A DNA stretch of 64,000 nucleotides. Origin: Saturnia japonica (lineage: Eukaryota; Arthropoda; Insecta; Lepidoptera; Saturniidae). This document shows, one piece after another, positions 39,801 through 53,003 of this stretch (positions are counted from its first letter, which is position 1; every line of letters begins with the position of its first letter). The notes under the pieces were generated by a model. The model was not told where the DNA came from, ran no database searches, and saw only the letters and a program-made list of their open reading frames with translations. Location of the stretch: the NCBI GenBank assembly GCA_033032175.1, contig CM065319.1, positions 13,489,018-13,553,017 of the forward strand. Direction: 5' to 3'. The translations under genes were made by a program, and so were the position numbers.

Positions 39801-42800
39801 AAAAAATTCAAGGGATGACCGTAATACAAAAAGAATTAAATCATGCAAAAGATACAATACTCGGGCTAAGATATGAAAATAGCCTGCAAGACCAGTTCTC
39901 CCGACAAAATAATATAGAGTTATCAGGGGTACCCCCTCGCAGTGGTGAGAATTTGCATCATATTTTAAATGATTTATGCAGAGTTGTGGATTTTACGCTC
40001 TTGGATACAGATCTCGACACGATCCATCGTGTTCGACCTTATAACAACTTTGGACCCGATGGTAATAAGCTAGCTGTACGTCACCCTTCCATTATTGTAC
40101 GGTTCACACAGCGACACCGTAAGGATCAGCTGATCGCAGCCGTTCGCGCTCGTCGTGGTTTAACGACAGCGGAGATCGGTATACCCGGAGCTGCTTCCAA
40201 CCTTTACTTGAATGACCACCTTACACCCGCAAATAAGCTGTTATTAAAACGCGCCAGAGAACTCAAAGTCCTATATAACTATTCCTATCTTTGGGTTAGA
40301 GACTGTAAAATATTGATGAGGAAAAATGATAAATCAGGTATTATTCGTATTTCTAAAGAATCTGATCTCCAGAAAATTAAGTGACTGTTCTGTTTATATT
40401 TCTTGTGTAAAAAACTTTGTTACAAAAAGTTAATAAGCTATAATTGCATTCCTATTATTTATTACATTTGTTATAAAAGCAAATCACCTCTTCATAGTAT
40501 TATCAATAATGTTATTTTCTTGCTAATCATTTTAATAATTTTATGTAGTTTTCATTTTGAAAATATGTCAACTCATGTTCCTTTGAAACATACATTAGAG
40601 TATTATGTATATATAGTCACAAGTCCGTTCATTATATTCAATAAAAATATTGTCAATAATAATGTGTATAAGTATTGTTTGTGTAATTACTATTTTCAAA
40701 AGAGCTTAAATTAAATGGTTTAAATATTTATTATCAGAATGTGAGAGGACTGCGTACAAAATCGCATACTTTTCTTTCTAGTGTTTTACAATGTAACTAT
40801 GACTTGATTTGTTTAACAGAAACATGGTTATCTTCAGATTTCGATAGTGCTGAGTATTTTTACAGCAATTATATTGTATACAGACGAGATCGTTCTAATA
40901 CAATGAAAGATGTGAGGGGAGGTGGAGTTTTGATAGCGGTACGCCGGGAACTTGTTGCTCGGCGCCCTGACGAGTGGTGTTCGGCGTGCGATTCCGAGGA
41001 GCTGTGGTTGAGCATCGAGCTGGGTTCAGCGTCCGCGGCCACGGCTTACCCCCGCTCCCCTACCTTCGCGCCTCGGACCAATAAGCGAGATACATTACGC
41101 TCATTGCATATTGTGTGTTGTTATTTCCCGCACAATAATAACCATTTACTATCGTTACAACGATTTTTTGATAATTCATATGAAATAATGCACAATGATA
41201 GAAGTGACAGCATCTTTTTATTGTTGGGCGACTATAATATATCTCAGGCGGAATGGGACCGTGACGAATTTTTTAATTTAAAGTTATTAAATACTGCTAA
41301 CTCTAACAAAGTAACGATCTTATCCGATTTTATGAATTTTAGCAATACTTTACAATACAACAGTTGTTATAATGTTAATAAGCGTATTCTTGACTTAGTG
41401 TTAAGTAATAGTAATTGTTATGTCAAAGCTTGTCCTTCACCACTCACTCCTGAGGACATGCATCACAAATCTCTCGAAATAGAAATTAATTTTTCCTCGG
41501 TGATATACATTAAAGATGTCGACCGTTTTAAATATATCTATCACTCAGCTAATTTTGAAGAGATAAGTAAGGGTTTGGGAGATATCAATTGGGTTCAATG
41601 TCTTAGTGGTTTGAACACTGAAGAAGCTGTTACTTATTTTTATTGCATTTTGCATAAGTTAATTGATCAATTTGTCCCCAGGAAACCAATACATTTAAAT
41701 AAAAATTATCCACCTTGGTATTCCCGAGCATTACTAAAACTTATTCGTGAAAAGTTAAAAGTTCATGCAAATTGGAAAAAATATAAAAATGATCGAGACT
41801 TAGTAGAATTTAAAATCTTACGTAGAAGAGAAAAATGCCTAGAAGCAGAATGCTATCGAAATTATATTTCGTTTTCTGAGGCTAAAATTACTACATCGCC
41901 GAAGTATTTTTGGTCCTTCATTAAATCTAAGTTCTCTGATAACAATATACCGGCTAAAATGATATACGATAATCAATCTTCAACCGATAGTGAAGAAATA
42001 TGCAATATGTTTAATAATTATTTTAATTCAGTGTTTGTAACCAGTCGTCACGAAGATACTCACCATAGATGCTATGATACATCATTATCATTAGTAGATA
42101 TTGGTACTATTAATATTTCCCAAGAAATGGTGTTCGAACTATTAAAACAAACTGACACTAATAAAGGTGCTGGTTTTGATGAGGTTCACCCCATTTTAGT
42201 GTCAAGACTTGCAAAAGAATTGTCTTCGCCATGTTGTTACGTTTGTGTCTCATGTTAAAGGTATTGTATTCGTTGTATTGACAACTGTAAATAATACCTA
42301 CTTGGATTGTACACGCGTAACTTTTATTCGAACTTATTTTTGCAGTGTGGTGCTGGGTGGTAGGATATAGGTTATAAGGTTTAGTGTTGTGGCCTCAATC
42401 TCTCTCTTAAGTGATGATGTAAGCCAAGATGGTAGCACGCTATGCCTAGTGGAAGACTGGCTCTCAAGTTCAGCTGCCGGAACACACCTATTGGTGTTTG
42501 ACAAAAGGATTTTTAACTTGAGGGTGGTAGCTAGACAGGCGGGCATTTGGGGCGTTAGAAAACGCCCTACCACTATACTATGTGAACAAGCTTAATCCTA
42601 TTCCTTTTTCAAACCTCCTGCTAACGAGCCGCGAACAGCGCCACGCGCGACCGCGCAACACAGGTGACCCACGCGCCATCTAACAAAAGAAAAAAAATTC
42701 AACGCTCTCTTTTGACGGCGGTTAAAAAAAAAACAATCTATTGTAGAAGAACTATTGCAAAGGGAGGATCCTCCGACCAGACGGGTGTTATGTCTGGCTG

Positions 42801-45800
42801 GCAGCTGCCCAACGGTTGTTTTTTTTTGTTTTAACTGACTACACTGTTAGCCTTAGGGGCCCTATCCAATAACACTATCCAATAACAGAGCCGCTGCGTC
42901 TTTTACAGCTTCACCGGACTTGTCCCAACGGTTGGTGTTTTTTTTTTTGAACTGACTACACTGTTAGCCTTAGGGGCCCTATCCAAAAACAGAGCCGCTG
43001 CGGCTTTTACAGCTTCACCGGACTTGGGGGTGAGCGCTTAGGGCACTCAGCCGCGAAAGTTTGTGACGACCCGCTCGAGGGTGCCAGAGTGGCCGAACCT
43101 CGGCTCGGGCGGTCGTCGCGATCTATCTAATTCCCTAATCTTAAGAAAATTCGAGCTACCTAACATATACTCATATGCACGTTCCCCTCCTCCTGGCAGG
43201 AAGGAGGGAACCATGCGTATGTGTATTTAGTAATCGGAATGGTTTTTCTACACTAACTAGCGCAAAAAAAGAAAAAAAAAGGTCCCTTACAGAACCTATG
43301 TGCCTGTGTGGTGTGCACGTGTGTATGTTCATACGTGTGTAATATTGTATGTGGGTAGCTAAGTGTTGCACGTATAGTGTCACTTATATCGCGCGGGCGG
43401 CTGCCTGACCCAAGGGCTTCACACCGAGGAACGGACCTAGGCTTGGGTTGCCGCTAGAGAGGGTGGACGTGATGGATGTGCGTGAGCGAAGTTAACCGCC
43501 CGTCCTCTGCGGAGAGAACGGTGATTACGCGGGCGTGGGCGGTGGCACGCTCTGTTTGGAGAGACGGTGGCATAGAACGCGTTAGGTGTTTCGATTTGGT
43601 CGAGCGGGTCAGTGAAGATATTACGCGGCCGGCGTTTACTCCGGCAGGCATTGGGGTCGGGAACATATGAAGTTGCCGCTTTGATTAAGGGATTCGCGTG
43701 GTTCGACGCGGTGTCGAAATAAGAGCGAGAAAGGTGTTTGGCATAGGCATGTATCGAAGGAAGGTCCATATCTCTATGGAGATCTTCCATACGAACATAC
43801 CAAGGGGCGCCGGTAAGGCGGTGAAGAAACCTATTCTGGATAGTTTGTAAACGATCCCAATTATATCTTGACATATGTGCGAACACAACGCAGCTATATG
43901 TCATAATCGGTCGGATACACATCTTGTAGAGCGTAAGCTTGTGTCTTGTGGACATTTTGCTTGCAGCACATAACAGAGGATGCAATCGGGCGAGGGTCCA
44001 GGCGGCCCTTTTCCTAACCAGAGTGATGTGACGTATAAAGGAGAGTCTACTATCTAGGGTTACACCTAGATATTTGGTCTCCTTTACCCAGGGGATCGGA
44101 TTACCGAAGAGTTCAAGGGGATGATCCTTGAGTTTTTTCGGTATCTGTGAGGCGGTTTGGTCGAAGAGCACCGCTGCGCTCTTCGTGGGGTTGATGGCTA
44201 TTCGCCAGTCGTTAAACCACTTCCCGAGAGTGGTCACGGCTCTTTGGATTCTACATTTGAGGTGTCTCGTTTGCATTTGAGAGGAGTATATGACTGTATC
44301 GTCAGCGTATAAGCCTACCTCAACTTTCGCGGGAAGTTTTGGTAGGTCACTGACGTACAGATTTAAGAGGCTAGGAGCGAGGATGGAACCTTGGGGGACG
44401 CCTAAGCGTATGGGATGGGGTGTGGATAGTTCACCTTGCACTCTGTAGCGAAAGGTGCGGTCTTTGAGGTAATCACGGATGATTTTAACTAATCTATCGG
44501 GGACTTCGCGGGAGTACAGCTTATAGACTAATCCTTCGTGCCAGACCTCATCAAAGGCCTTGGCTACGTCGAAAAAGACTGCCAGTGTACGACGGGGTTT
44601 ATATAACTCGGAAAAGTTAAAAAAAATGTGCTCCGTGAGGCGGTGCACTTGATGAGTGCAAGAATGTCTAGCACGAAAACCGAATTGCTCAGGCGGATAG
44701 AGGTTTTTCTCCTCTATTACGGACTTGAGACGGTTCAGAAGGAGCCGCTCATAGATTTTACCTAGGGTATTTAGAAGACTGATAGGGCGGTAGCTGTCGG
44801 GAAGCGACGCGCTCTTGCCGGGCGTGTGAATACCTATGACAATGGCCGTTTTGCAGACGGCTGGAAAATGGCAGTTGGCTATGGCTACATTGAAGATGCA
44901 GACCAATAGAGCTATGAGGTGATCGGGAAGACGTTTGAGTACTTCGTTCCTGACCCCGTCGGGACCTGGTGACTTTTTAAGCTTAAGGCTTTTGAGTATG
45001 GCAAAGACCTCCTCAGAAGTGACTGGGGACAGGGATTCTGATGCGGGGAGCTTATTCAGCTACCCCACGCGGGCTTCGATATCTCAGACTCGGTCGGTAT
45101 TTGCGTTGACGCTGTTCGGGGAGCACTGGCTCTCCAAACAAGCGGCAAGGCACTCCGCCTTGTCGATGGTATCGAACGCGGGTGTAGTGCCGGGACCCCT
45201 TTCGAGGGGGGGCATACGAGATTGGGGATCTATTTTAAGAGCGTGGGCTACTTTCCAGTAAGTCAGATGTGACGGCCTTAGCCCTTCGACTAAGGTGTCC
45301 CATCTGTGACTTCTGAACTCGGTTATACGGGCTTTAACCGCTCTCTGGAGTGCGCGTAACCGTGCGCGGTTTGTCTCGATCGAATAAGAGTCATGCGCAC
45401 GAGTCGCAGCGTTCTTCTCCGTCATCAACGCTCGCACGTCGGCAGGTAGTACAAAGCGGCGATCGCTCGCCGCTTCGACCTCTCTCGAGGCCTCTCCGAT
45501 GCCGACTTGGAGGTGGTCGACTAGGGAGTCGATCGCGAGATCTACGTGCGCAACTGACTCCAATACGTCCGGGACCCTAACGAGACTGGGCGAGGACTGC
45601 CTATCCGCGAGGTAGTGTTTGAGTTTGGCATAGTCAACCGTTGTGACTGAATGAGGGCTGGAGTTATCTAGTTGTCCTAGCTGTAGGATGACCGGGCGAT
45701 GGTCAGAATCGAGTTCGTGTACGACCCGAATGAGTCGTACCTGAAGCGCGATATTTTTCAGGAGGGCTATATCAAGCACTGTCGGTGTACAGTGATCTTG

Positions 45801-48800
45801 AAAGTGGGTGGGAGTGGGAGGCGCTATGACGTCAAAGTTTAACTCGTCCGACAACCCTTCGAGAATAACCCCATTGCAGGAGTCTCTCCAATTGTTGAAG
45901 GACGTGTGTCCACAGTTGAGGTCACCTGCGATAATGACCGATGTGCCGAGCGAGAGTAGCTTCTCTAGGTCAGACCTGAGAGGTAATTTTGTCGGTGAGA
46001 GGTACACGGATACGATCGTTATGGACGGATGATCGGTCATTTCTAGTCTACACACGGATACTTCAAAATTGGTAAGTATCGGAGGATCTACCGGCATGCA
46101 ATACAACGAGCGTTTGTAGTAAATGATAGTGCCGCCCCATCGGCCGTCACGGTCATTTCTAACAATGTTGTAGTTTGCAATACTCGGATTGTGTTTACCA
46201 CCTTTAAGAGCGTTTCCTGTACTAAGAGAACGTCTATTTGGTGATCTTTAAGAAAAGTCGCGACGAGATCACGCTGCGGATATAAGTTCCGCGCATTAAA
46301 AAAGGAGATGTTTAGGTCTCTCGGCTTGAGCCTAGCCATTGAGAGGCCTGAGGTTGTCGGCTTCGCGATCGAGACGCTGTAGCGTCTCTACGAGCCGGGG
46401 ACCAACGGTTGTAGTCGGGTTTTTGTATATATACTCAATTGAAGAGTTTATTTCTATAGCGCGATGTAGGATGCGTCGTATGTGGCTCGATAGATGTCGC
46501 TATGTGTCGCTATGTAGATGTCGCTACACTATCAAATGGCCTCGCGAGTGCTCCGTTCAATTTACTGAAAAAAGTGAGTCCTGTTCGAATGAAGGTGGAA
46601 GAACCAATTCCTTAAGTCCCAAATTTACAGTCCAATACACCTACAATCCTATCTTAAGCTATAACACTATGGATTTATCAAGATGTTTTCCTTCACCGAA
46701 AGCTAAGGCTCATTGCAGGGATTCGAACTCACTTCGATCGACGTGGAGTCCGTACACTCTACCAACTGAACTGTCGTTGCTTCTGGTATGTTCGAATGGA
46801 TCGCGACCACCATACACGGGTGCAACACCACAGTGACACGTTATCCAGTAATCAAACGGGGTGGTAGGGATCTGTAGATGATTGTGTCGCGATTGCGACC
46901 CCCATACAAGTGTTGATAAACCCATCACAGAAACTTTCTTTTGGTTTGTCGCGTTTCGGGATCGACAAGTGTATATCTAGCAGCGACGCCCGGCAATAGT
47001 CTGCAATCCCTCGGTGGTCGTCATTGTTTTCGGATTGTACATATACACTGTATTTACCACCGGGGACAGTGCAAATGACTCTTTAGGACTGATTTGAAAT
47101 GCCTCGTATGCCAGTGGATATTGCCAAGTAAACACCTCGGAGTTGAACATAACAGCATAAGCACTGCTGTTTTGCGACAGAAATAAGTTTGGCTACAATT
47201 TTATTGCAATCGATTCTACACTCACATTGTTTACATCAAATTTTAATATTTAGAGCAGATTATTTTTAGCATATAATCTTAATTCGCCTTTACGGCTTAG
47301 GACATCGTTTAAAGAAGGGGAAGTGTATTATTTTTAGACATTACGTAATCGGACAATAAGCTTTGAATGTGTGTGTAAACTGCTATGTCTTTTCGTAGGT
47401 ACCTACGAATACATACTCAATGTTTCGAGTAAATTCTAGACAATTTAAGATATTTCGACAATAGTGGATTTTTCTTTTTTCAGTCAGGTCGTAAACATTG
47501 TGTAAAATAAATGAACCCTGAGATTTATTTTGGTACTCTCTCTCATAGAGATATTGAAGGCTCTTTGAAGTTTTATTCACAAATAAAAGCTTTTTTATAT
47601 TTATGTGAGTAACTCATTTGAAAATGTAACGTACATATTACGGTTATGACGTAAAGATTACAATCGGCTTCACGTGTAAACAACAGGAAAACTCCGGTGA
47701 AAACAGGACGCGAAATGAATTCCCTTTACAAAAGAAAAATATACTAAAAGTAGAAATATAACAAAAAACACTATTTTATTATCGTTAGAACATTTTGTTA
47801 ATTTTATCGTATGGGCTTTATAAAATGGATTTGTTAATTCGTAATAATGTCTACAGTAACAACGAGCCGTTCGTGTTAAAATTTAATACGAATTAACTTT
47901 TATCGCGCCAGGGGGGAATACATGACATGCAAAACAGTTAGAAACTTGGAGAAATTCTAAAATTACATAGCCGAGTGTATAAGAATAAACACTTCGTTTA
48001 CTTATCAAGATATATATGCTTATTCCGTTGCTACAAATCGTAAAAAAATAATATAAAATCTGAAGCAAAATGGATAAATGCCTGTATTAAAACGCAATTT
48101 ACTATGAGGTTATAAAACATAATAATTGACAACTTTATGCAGTAAAAGGAAAAATCAAAAAAGAGAAAAAAAAAAATTTAAAGAAAAATAGTAACCGATT
48201 CCGATATAAAATGTTAACTTAAAGTAATAATCAACCGATACAAACATTTATAACTAGCTGTGCTCCACGGTTTTACCCGTGTTAAGTTTATTATACCGAG
48301 ACTCCACCAGCGATGCCGTCAATGCACCCGTACAGCCTGTCGATATTCTCCCAACCATACTCGCTTACAACTTACCAGCTTGCGCAAGAATAATTTCTTT
48401 AGAGTTTTCCCTCCACTTGGGGCAGCCCGACGAAAGATCGCAGCCAAATTACCTTGTGTTTTGTTCCCGTGGTGAGGATTTCCAGAGCTCTTGAGGTAGG
48501 GGGATTCAAGATCGATAACACGCAAATGATTGAGGTAGCCGCTTACCATCAGGCGGGCCGTAAGCTTGTTTGCCACCTTTCTTGTATATTAAAAGAAATT
48601 GCTCTGCTTCTTAGGTTCGCAGCGTGAAGTTATCCCAAAGTTAAGTGCTTTCAAATAAATAGACAAAAAACTGAATCTTCTGAATTCTATGATATTTTTA
48701 CAATTTTTTTTTAATTGGGCAAGTTTGCGCGTTCTGAGGGTTTCAAACTGATTAAATTACTTACCCTGTTGTATCGTCTTTTACATAAATATTGTTTATA

Positions 48801-51800
48801 AATTATCCTTACATTCTTTAATATACCTCGATAAGATAATGCTCAAAAAGATATCATCATAGGATATGATTACATGCATAACTTGTAGGAGAACTTTCAG
48901 AATTGTATGTAGATTGGATACTTCCAATCTACAGGATACTTCCTGTAAGTTATGATAATCGGTCACAGATTGCGACTATTACACTTTTATTATGAAGGGC
49001 TGTATCTTTTTATGACGTTAACCTAGAAACTTGATTTTTTTAAAGCAGTTTGAGGTCGAAGATTTTAGAATTCGTTATTAATTTCAACTATATACCCCAA
49101 ATAGCTTTCGAGAAAAAAAAATACACCTTAATACATTTTTGTTACTTTATAACTTCACACGAGATTAGAAATCCCTTATTTTTCGATTTATTTCTAAACT
49201 TTTAAAAGACTGGTACGAAATTTCAAGACCTTAGAGTCTGCGGGAAGTACCCTATAGGTTTTAATATTGGGGTCGTGAGAATTAAAGTGCCGTACCTCTT
49301 AAATGCGTTAGCCTACAAAACTTGTTTTTTTTTACATCAGCACGAGGCCGTAGGCCTTAGTATGTGATATTAACTTCAACTTTATACCTCAAATAGTTTC
49401 CAAGAAAAAGTGTCTTAATACACAGACTGACAGACAGACGGACAATAAAATGATCTTATAAGGGTTCCGTTTTTTTATTTCATTATGAGTTACGGAACCC
49501 TAAAAACCGAATTTCTTGACTAGACCGACCAAGTAACAAACAAGGCAAGTAATCTCTTAACGAATGAATCTCCAAAGAATGACGTTCATTACCATAAATT
49601 AAAGTTACAATACTTGCCTAAGAGTAAGTTTACAACACAATGCCTTTGATATTTACCCTTTATTAGAAGGACATATAGATAAAATATTTTTGACACCGCA
49701 TTAAATTTTTAAATCCTGTTTTACATAAGATTACTACTAAAAATATTTTAAAAGCTTTTTGAAATGCTTTTGAAATGTTACACGCTGACTACATAAATAA
49801 TTTTAGATACCATCGTTAGCATACAGCAGTGGTAGTGAACATTGCCACCTGTGAGTGTTCCAGCTTTCCTATTGAATGGTGGAGTTTTTTATTTCTTCAG
49901 ATATCATGTTTTTATATTATGTAAGTAGACAAATTGTAGCTGTTTACCCGACTTCGAGCGTAGTAGTAGTAGTAGTATGTACGCAAAACCCAGAAAGGAA
50001 ACAGGATTCGAAGTATAATTCCGGAAAATACCAAAAGTGGTTGGTAAAAGATAAATTTACAGTTTGCACCTGATTTCTAGTCAGTATGTATTTATTTATT
50101 AATCGACTTCGAAAAAGGAGGGTTATGTGTTTCGAGCGTATATATGTACATTTCTTTCCTGATGGATTTTAGCATATGAAGTGTCGTTAGTTTTGTCTTA
50201 ATTGTGGAAGTGACATAGGCTATATAATATTTAAGTACAAAGTCTGGAAATCAAATGACAAGCAAAGATGGAAATCTATTTTTTAGTCAAGGGTTTTTGT
50301 TTCCTTTTTAATAAATTAATTGTTTTACCTGCTATTTCACAAGTATTAAACGAAAACCTACTATAATGTTATATGAAGATGAGGGTGCGTAGTACAACTT
50401 GATCAATTGTTGATATACGAGTGACTTCTTCAGGATCTTTGAAAGTGACGATTTGGAGCAGGGAGCAAATAATGTAAAAAAAAAACACTAAACAATAATT
50501 TAGCAGTCCACGCAAACGAAGTCGCGGGCATAACTAGTAAATAATGCGGAACAATGTAATAAAAAGTATCTGCTACGAATAGTAGAATAAGCGAAGGTAG
50601 CGGAGAAGTCACAAGGACGAGCCAGGATGCGACCTTATACCCTGTTTAAAAGTTGAAAGAATCGTGACTAAGCTTAGTTAAGATTCAGATCTCGCGTCAA
50701 CGAACAACGCTACAGTTCATACTAAATATAGTATGTACATTCTGTTTTGGACGGGCTCCAGTTCTGTTATCCAAGTGTTTTTACAATTAGCTTTCTGTTT
50801 CTCATCGTGCACGCTAAGTTCTTAGTATTTTTAATATATGTGACCATGTCATTAATAGACTACCTACTGAAAAATCATCATCATTAATTTAACAACTCAA
50901 TCGTTTGTCGGTGGAGCAATTGCCGCTGTTCCCCATCCTCTGCATTTCTTTTGACTTCTTGAAGAATTTTTCCTCCTAAAATTGTTTTAAAGAACCTGTC
51001 GTGAATGTGTCGATTAAAGAAAGTGTCCAATCATCTTTCCTATTCTGTTATCTATATTTCTCATCAACTGTCTTTCCTCGTTAACCATTCTTAACACTTC
51101 CTCCCTTGTAACCATTTATGTCCAAATCATGTGCTTCATCCTCTGCCAACACTACATCTCAAACGAAGCTAACCTTTCACTGTCCCTTTAATTCATCGAC
51201 CATGTTGCACAACCATACGAAATTGCAAATGTATCTGTGTATTTTATTTATCAAGTTAATATTTTAATGTAATCTAATTTTTGAGATCTATCACTATTTA
51301 TGATTCGGTGATCGGTTTTTGTAATTATTTTACTTTCGTATTAAAATGAATTTCACTCGAAGTTGGCTTGGTTGATAACGTTGCACTTAGTAGAATTTGA
51401 AGAAAATTGTGATAATTTCTTTAAAAAGGTCTATTTATTACAATCCCACCTGATGCTATGTGACGATGTGGCGCAAGATGGTTACACGCTAAGCCTAGTA
51501 GGAGAACTGGTTCTTAAGTGCAACTGCTGGAACACACCTATAGGTGCTTGGTGACGACAGATTTTCATTTTCAGGGTGGTAGCTAGTAAGGTTAAAAAAT
51601 GGATGCCATCATGCTATAATTCCATCACAATGTTTTCCTTCAGCGAAAGCTCAGGCTAATTGTAATTTGAACTTACGCTGATCGACGCGGTACTCCTACA
51701 CGTTAACACTGACCCATCATTGCATATATTGGTAGAATTTTCAGAAAATATTGGTATGCCCTTTGCCGAGAATTTGTAGACAAAAAGAGATAAATGTAAA

Positions 51801-52972
51801 CACGTATATTTATATAAGGACGCGCGTTAGAAGTTATACTTTGATCAAAATGGTTTTTAAATTTCAAGAAATTAATGTGAGTTGTTCCAGGGTATCTGAT
51901 AGCCAGGGGCACTATGTCTGGAACCTCCTCGTGGTGTGCCCCGGGCAACGGCGGCCGCTTCACGGCCGACGGCTAATACCAGACCGACGGCGTTCCTCCC
52001 CTGTACCCCTCTGCTCATCAGAGGAGACAGGGGATGGGGCAAGAGTGGACCTGCTTCGGCTCGTCCACTACGGACGGACTCGTCGTTGACGGCGGAGGAG
52101 GAAGAAAACCTCCTTAAAAAATTGAGAGGATACAACCTCTTTAAAAAATCGCTGACGGCGGTGGAGTAAACCACATTAAAAAACCTTGGACGGACTGTGG
52201 TGGAGTAAACCACCCTTTAAAAAATCACGGACGGACGGTGGAAGACAACCACCTTAAAAAATTACTGGACGGAAGTGGAGAAAACCACCAGTATAAAAAA
52301 TCAAGGACGGACAGTGGAAGGAAACCACTTAAAAAAATAACCGGACGGTTGAGGATGAGCACCTCGTTAAAAAATCAAAGACGGACTTGACAAGGACGGA
52401 CGGGAGCTTAATGACGGCAGAGGAGGAAACCTCTATAAAAAACCAACGACGGACTGGTGGGGGAGGGGGTGCGTTCATTCGCCTCCTTCTCCTGCCGTTA
52501 CAGGACGGCAGAGGAGAAAACCTCGGTAAAAAATCATGGCCGGGCTAGCGGGGTGGGGGTGCGTTCATTCGCCCCTTACCCCCGCCATATGCCAAACATT
52601 ATGGCAGAGACAGAGGAGAAAACCTCTATAAAAACCCCAACAACGGGTGGGTGGGGGACAGGTGGTGGTTCATCCGCCTCCTTCTCCTGCCAGGCCGAAC
52701 CAAGGGGAGATGGGTCGGGGGGCCTGTCTTCCCATTGCACTGGTTTGGCGGACGGGGAGACAGTTCGTCACCGGGCTGTCTCCGTCAGCGGGCGGCCCTT
52801 CCGGGCCTTGCCGCCGGGGCGGCGTGGCTGAATGCCAGCGCAGTGCCCGCGTCGCCCCAGCATGGCGGCGGACGGTGCACCGTGGAGTTTTTTATTGAGT
52901 AGGAGTCTCACATAACCACTCGTTCCCCCGGGCGAGTGTGTACCCATGACGGGTTTTCCCCTCTACGTTAAC

Positions 52973-53003
<31 letters not shown>

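Larger units (their letters stand above)
39231..42258 (+). mobile_element. CR1-clade LINE lacking its 3' half
   Basis: Contains a 5' UTR (about 39231-39432), ORF1 (39433-40384, one frameshift), an AT-rich spacer of about 330 bp, and ORF2 with a full endonuclease and only the first part of the reverse transcriptase. Homology stops at about 42250, before the catalytic motifs, with no tail. LINEs normally lose 5' sequence, so the missing 3' half points to a later deletion or rearrangement. The fragment at 7965-8966 carries the complementary 3' part of a CR1 element. Confidence 0.85.
42742..46529 (-). mobile_element. Jockey-type LINE, nearly full length, inactivated
   Basis: 3,788 bp on the minus strand. 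5' leader 46529-46340 (shared with the plus copy at 19981), one long ORF2 (46339-43437) with endonuclease and reverse transcriptase, then a 3' UTR of about 700 bp with a tandem duplication and a palindromic end at 42763-42809. No gag-like ORF1 is seen between the shared 5' end and ORF2. Inactivated by one frameshift and two stops. Confidence 0.87.

Noticed and set aside
40403..40714. 103-codon frame between the CR1 ORFs
   Set aside because: Low-complexity Ile/Tyr/Asn composition typical of AT-rich spacer, with no known domain.
52097..52627. CRISPR-like array
   Set aside because: The setting is a eukaryotic retroelement, repeats are not identical, spacers are short and A-rich, and no cas genes are present.
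52457..52902. Overlapping open frames of 83-124 codons
   Set aside because: They arise from GC-rich repeat sequence, have no domain and conflict with each other.
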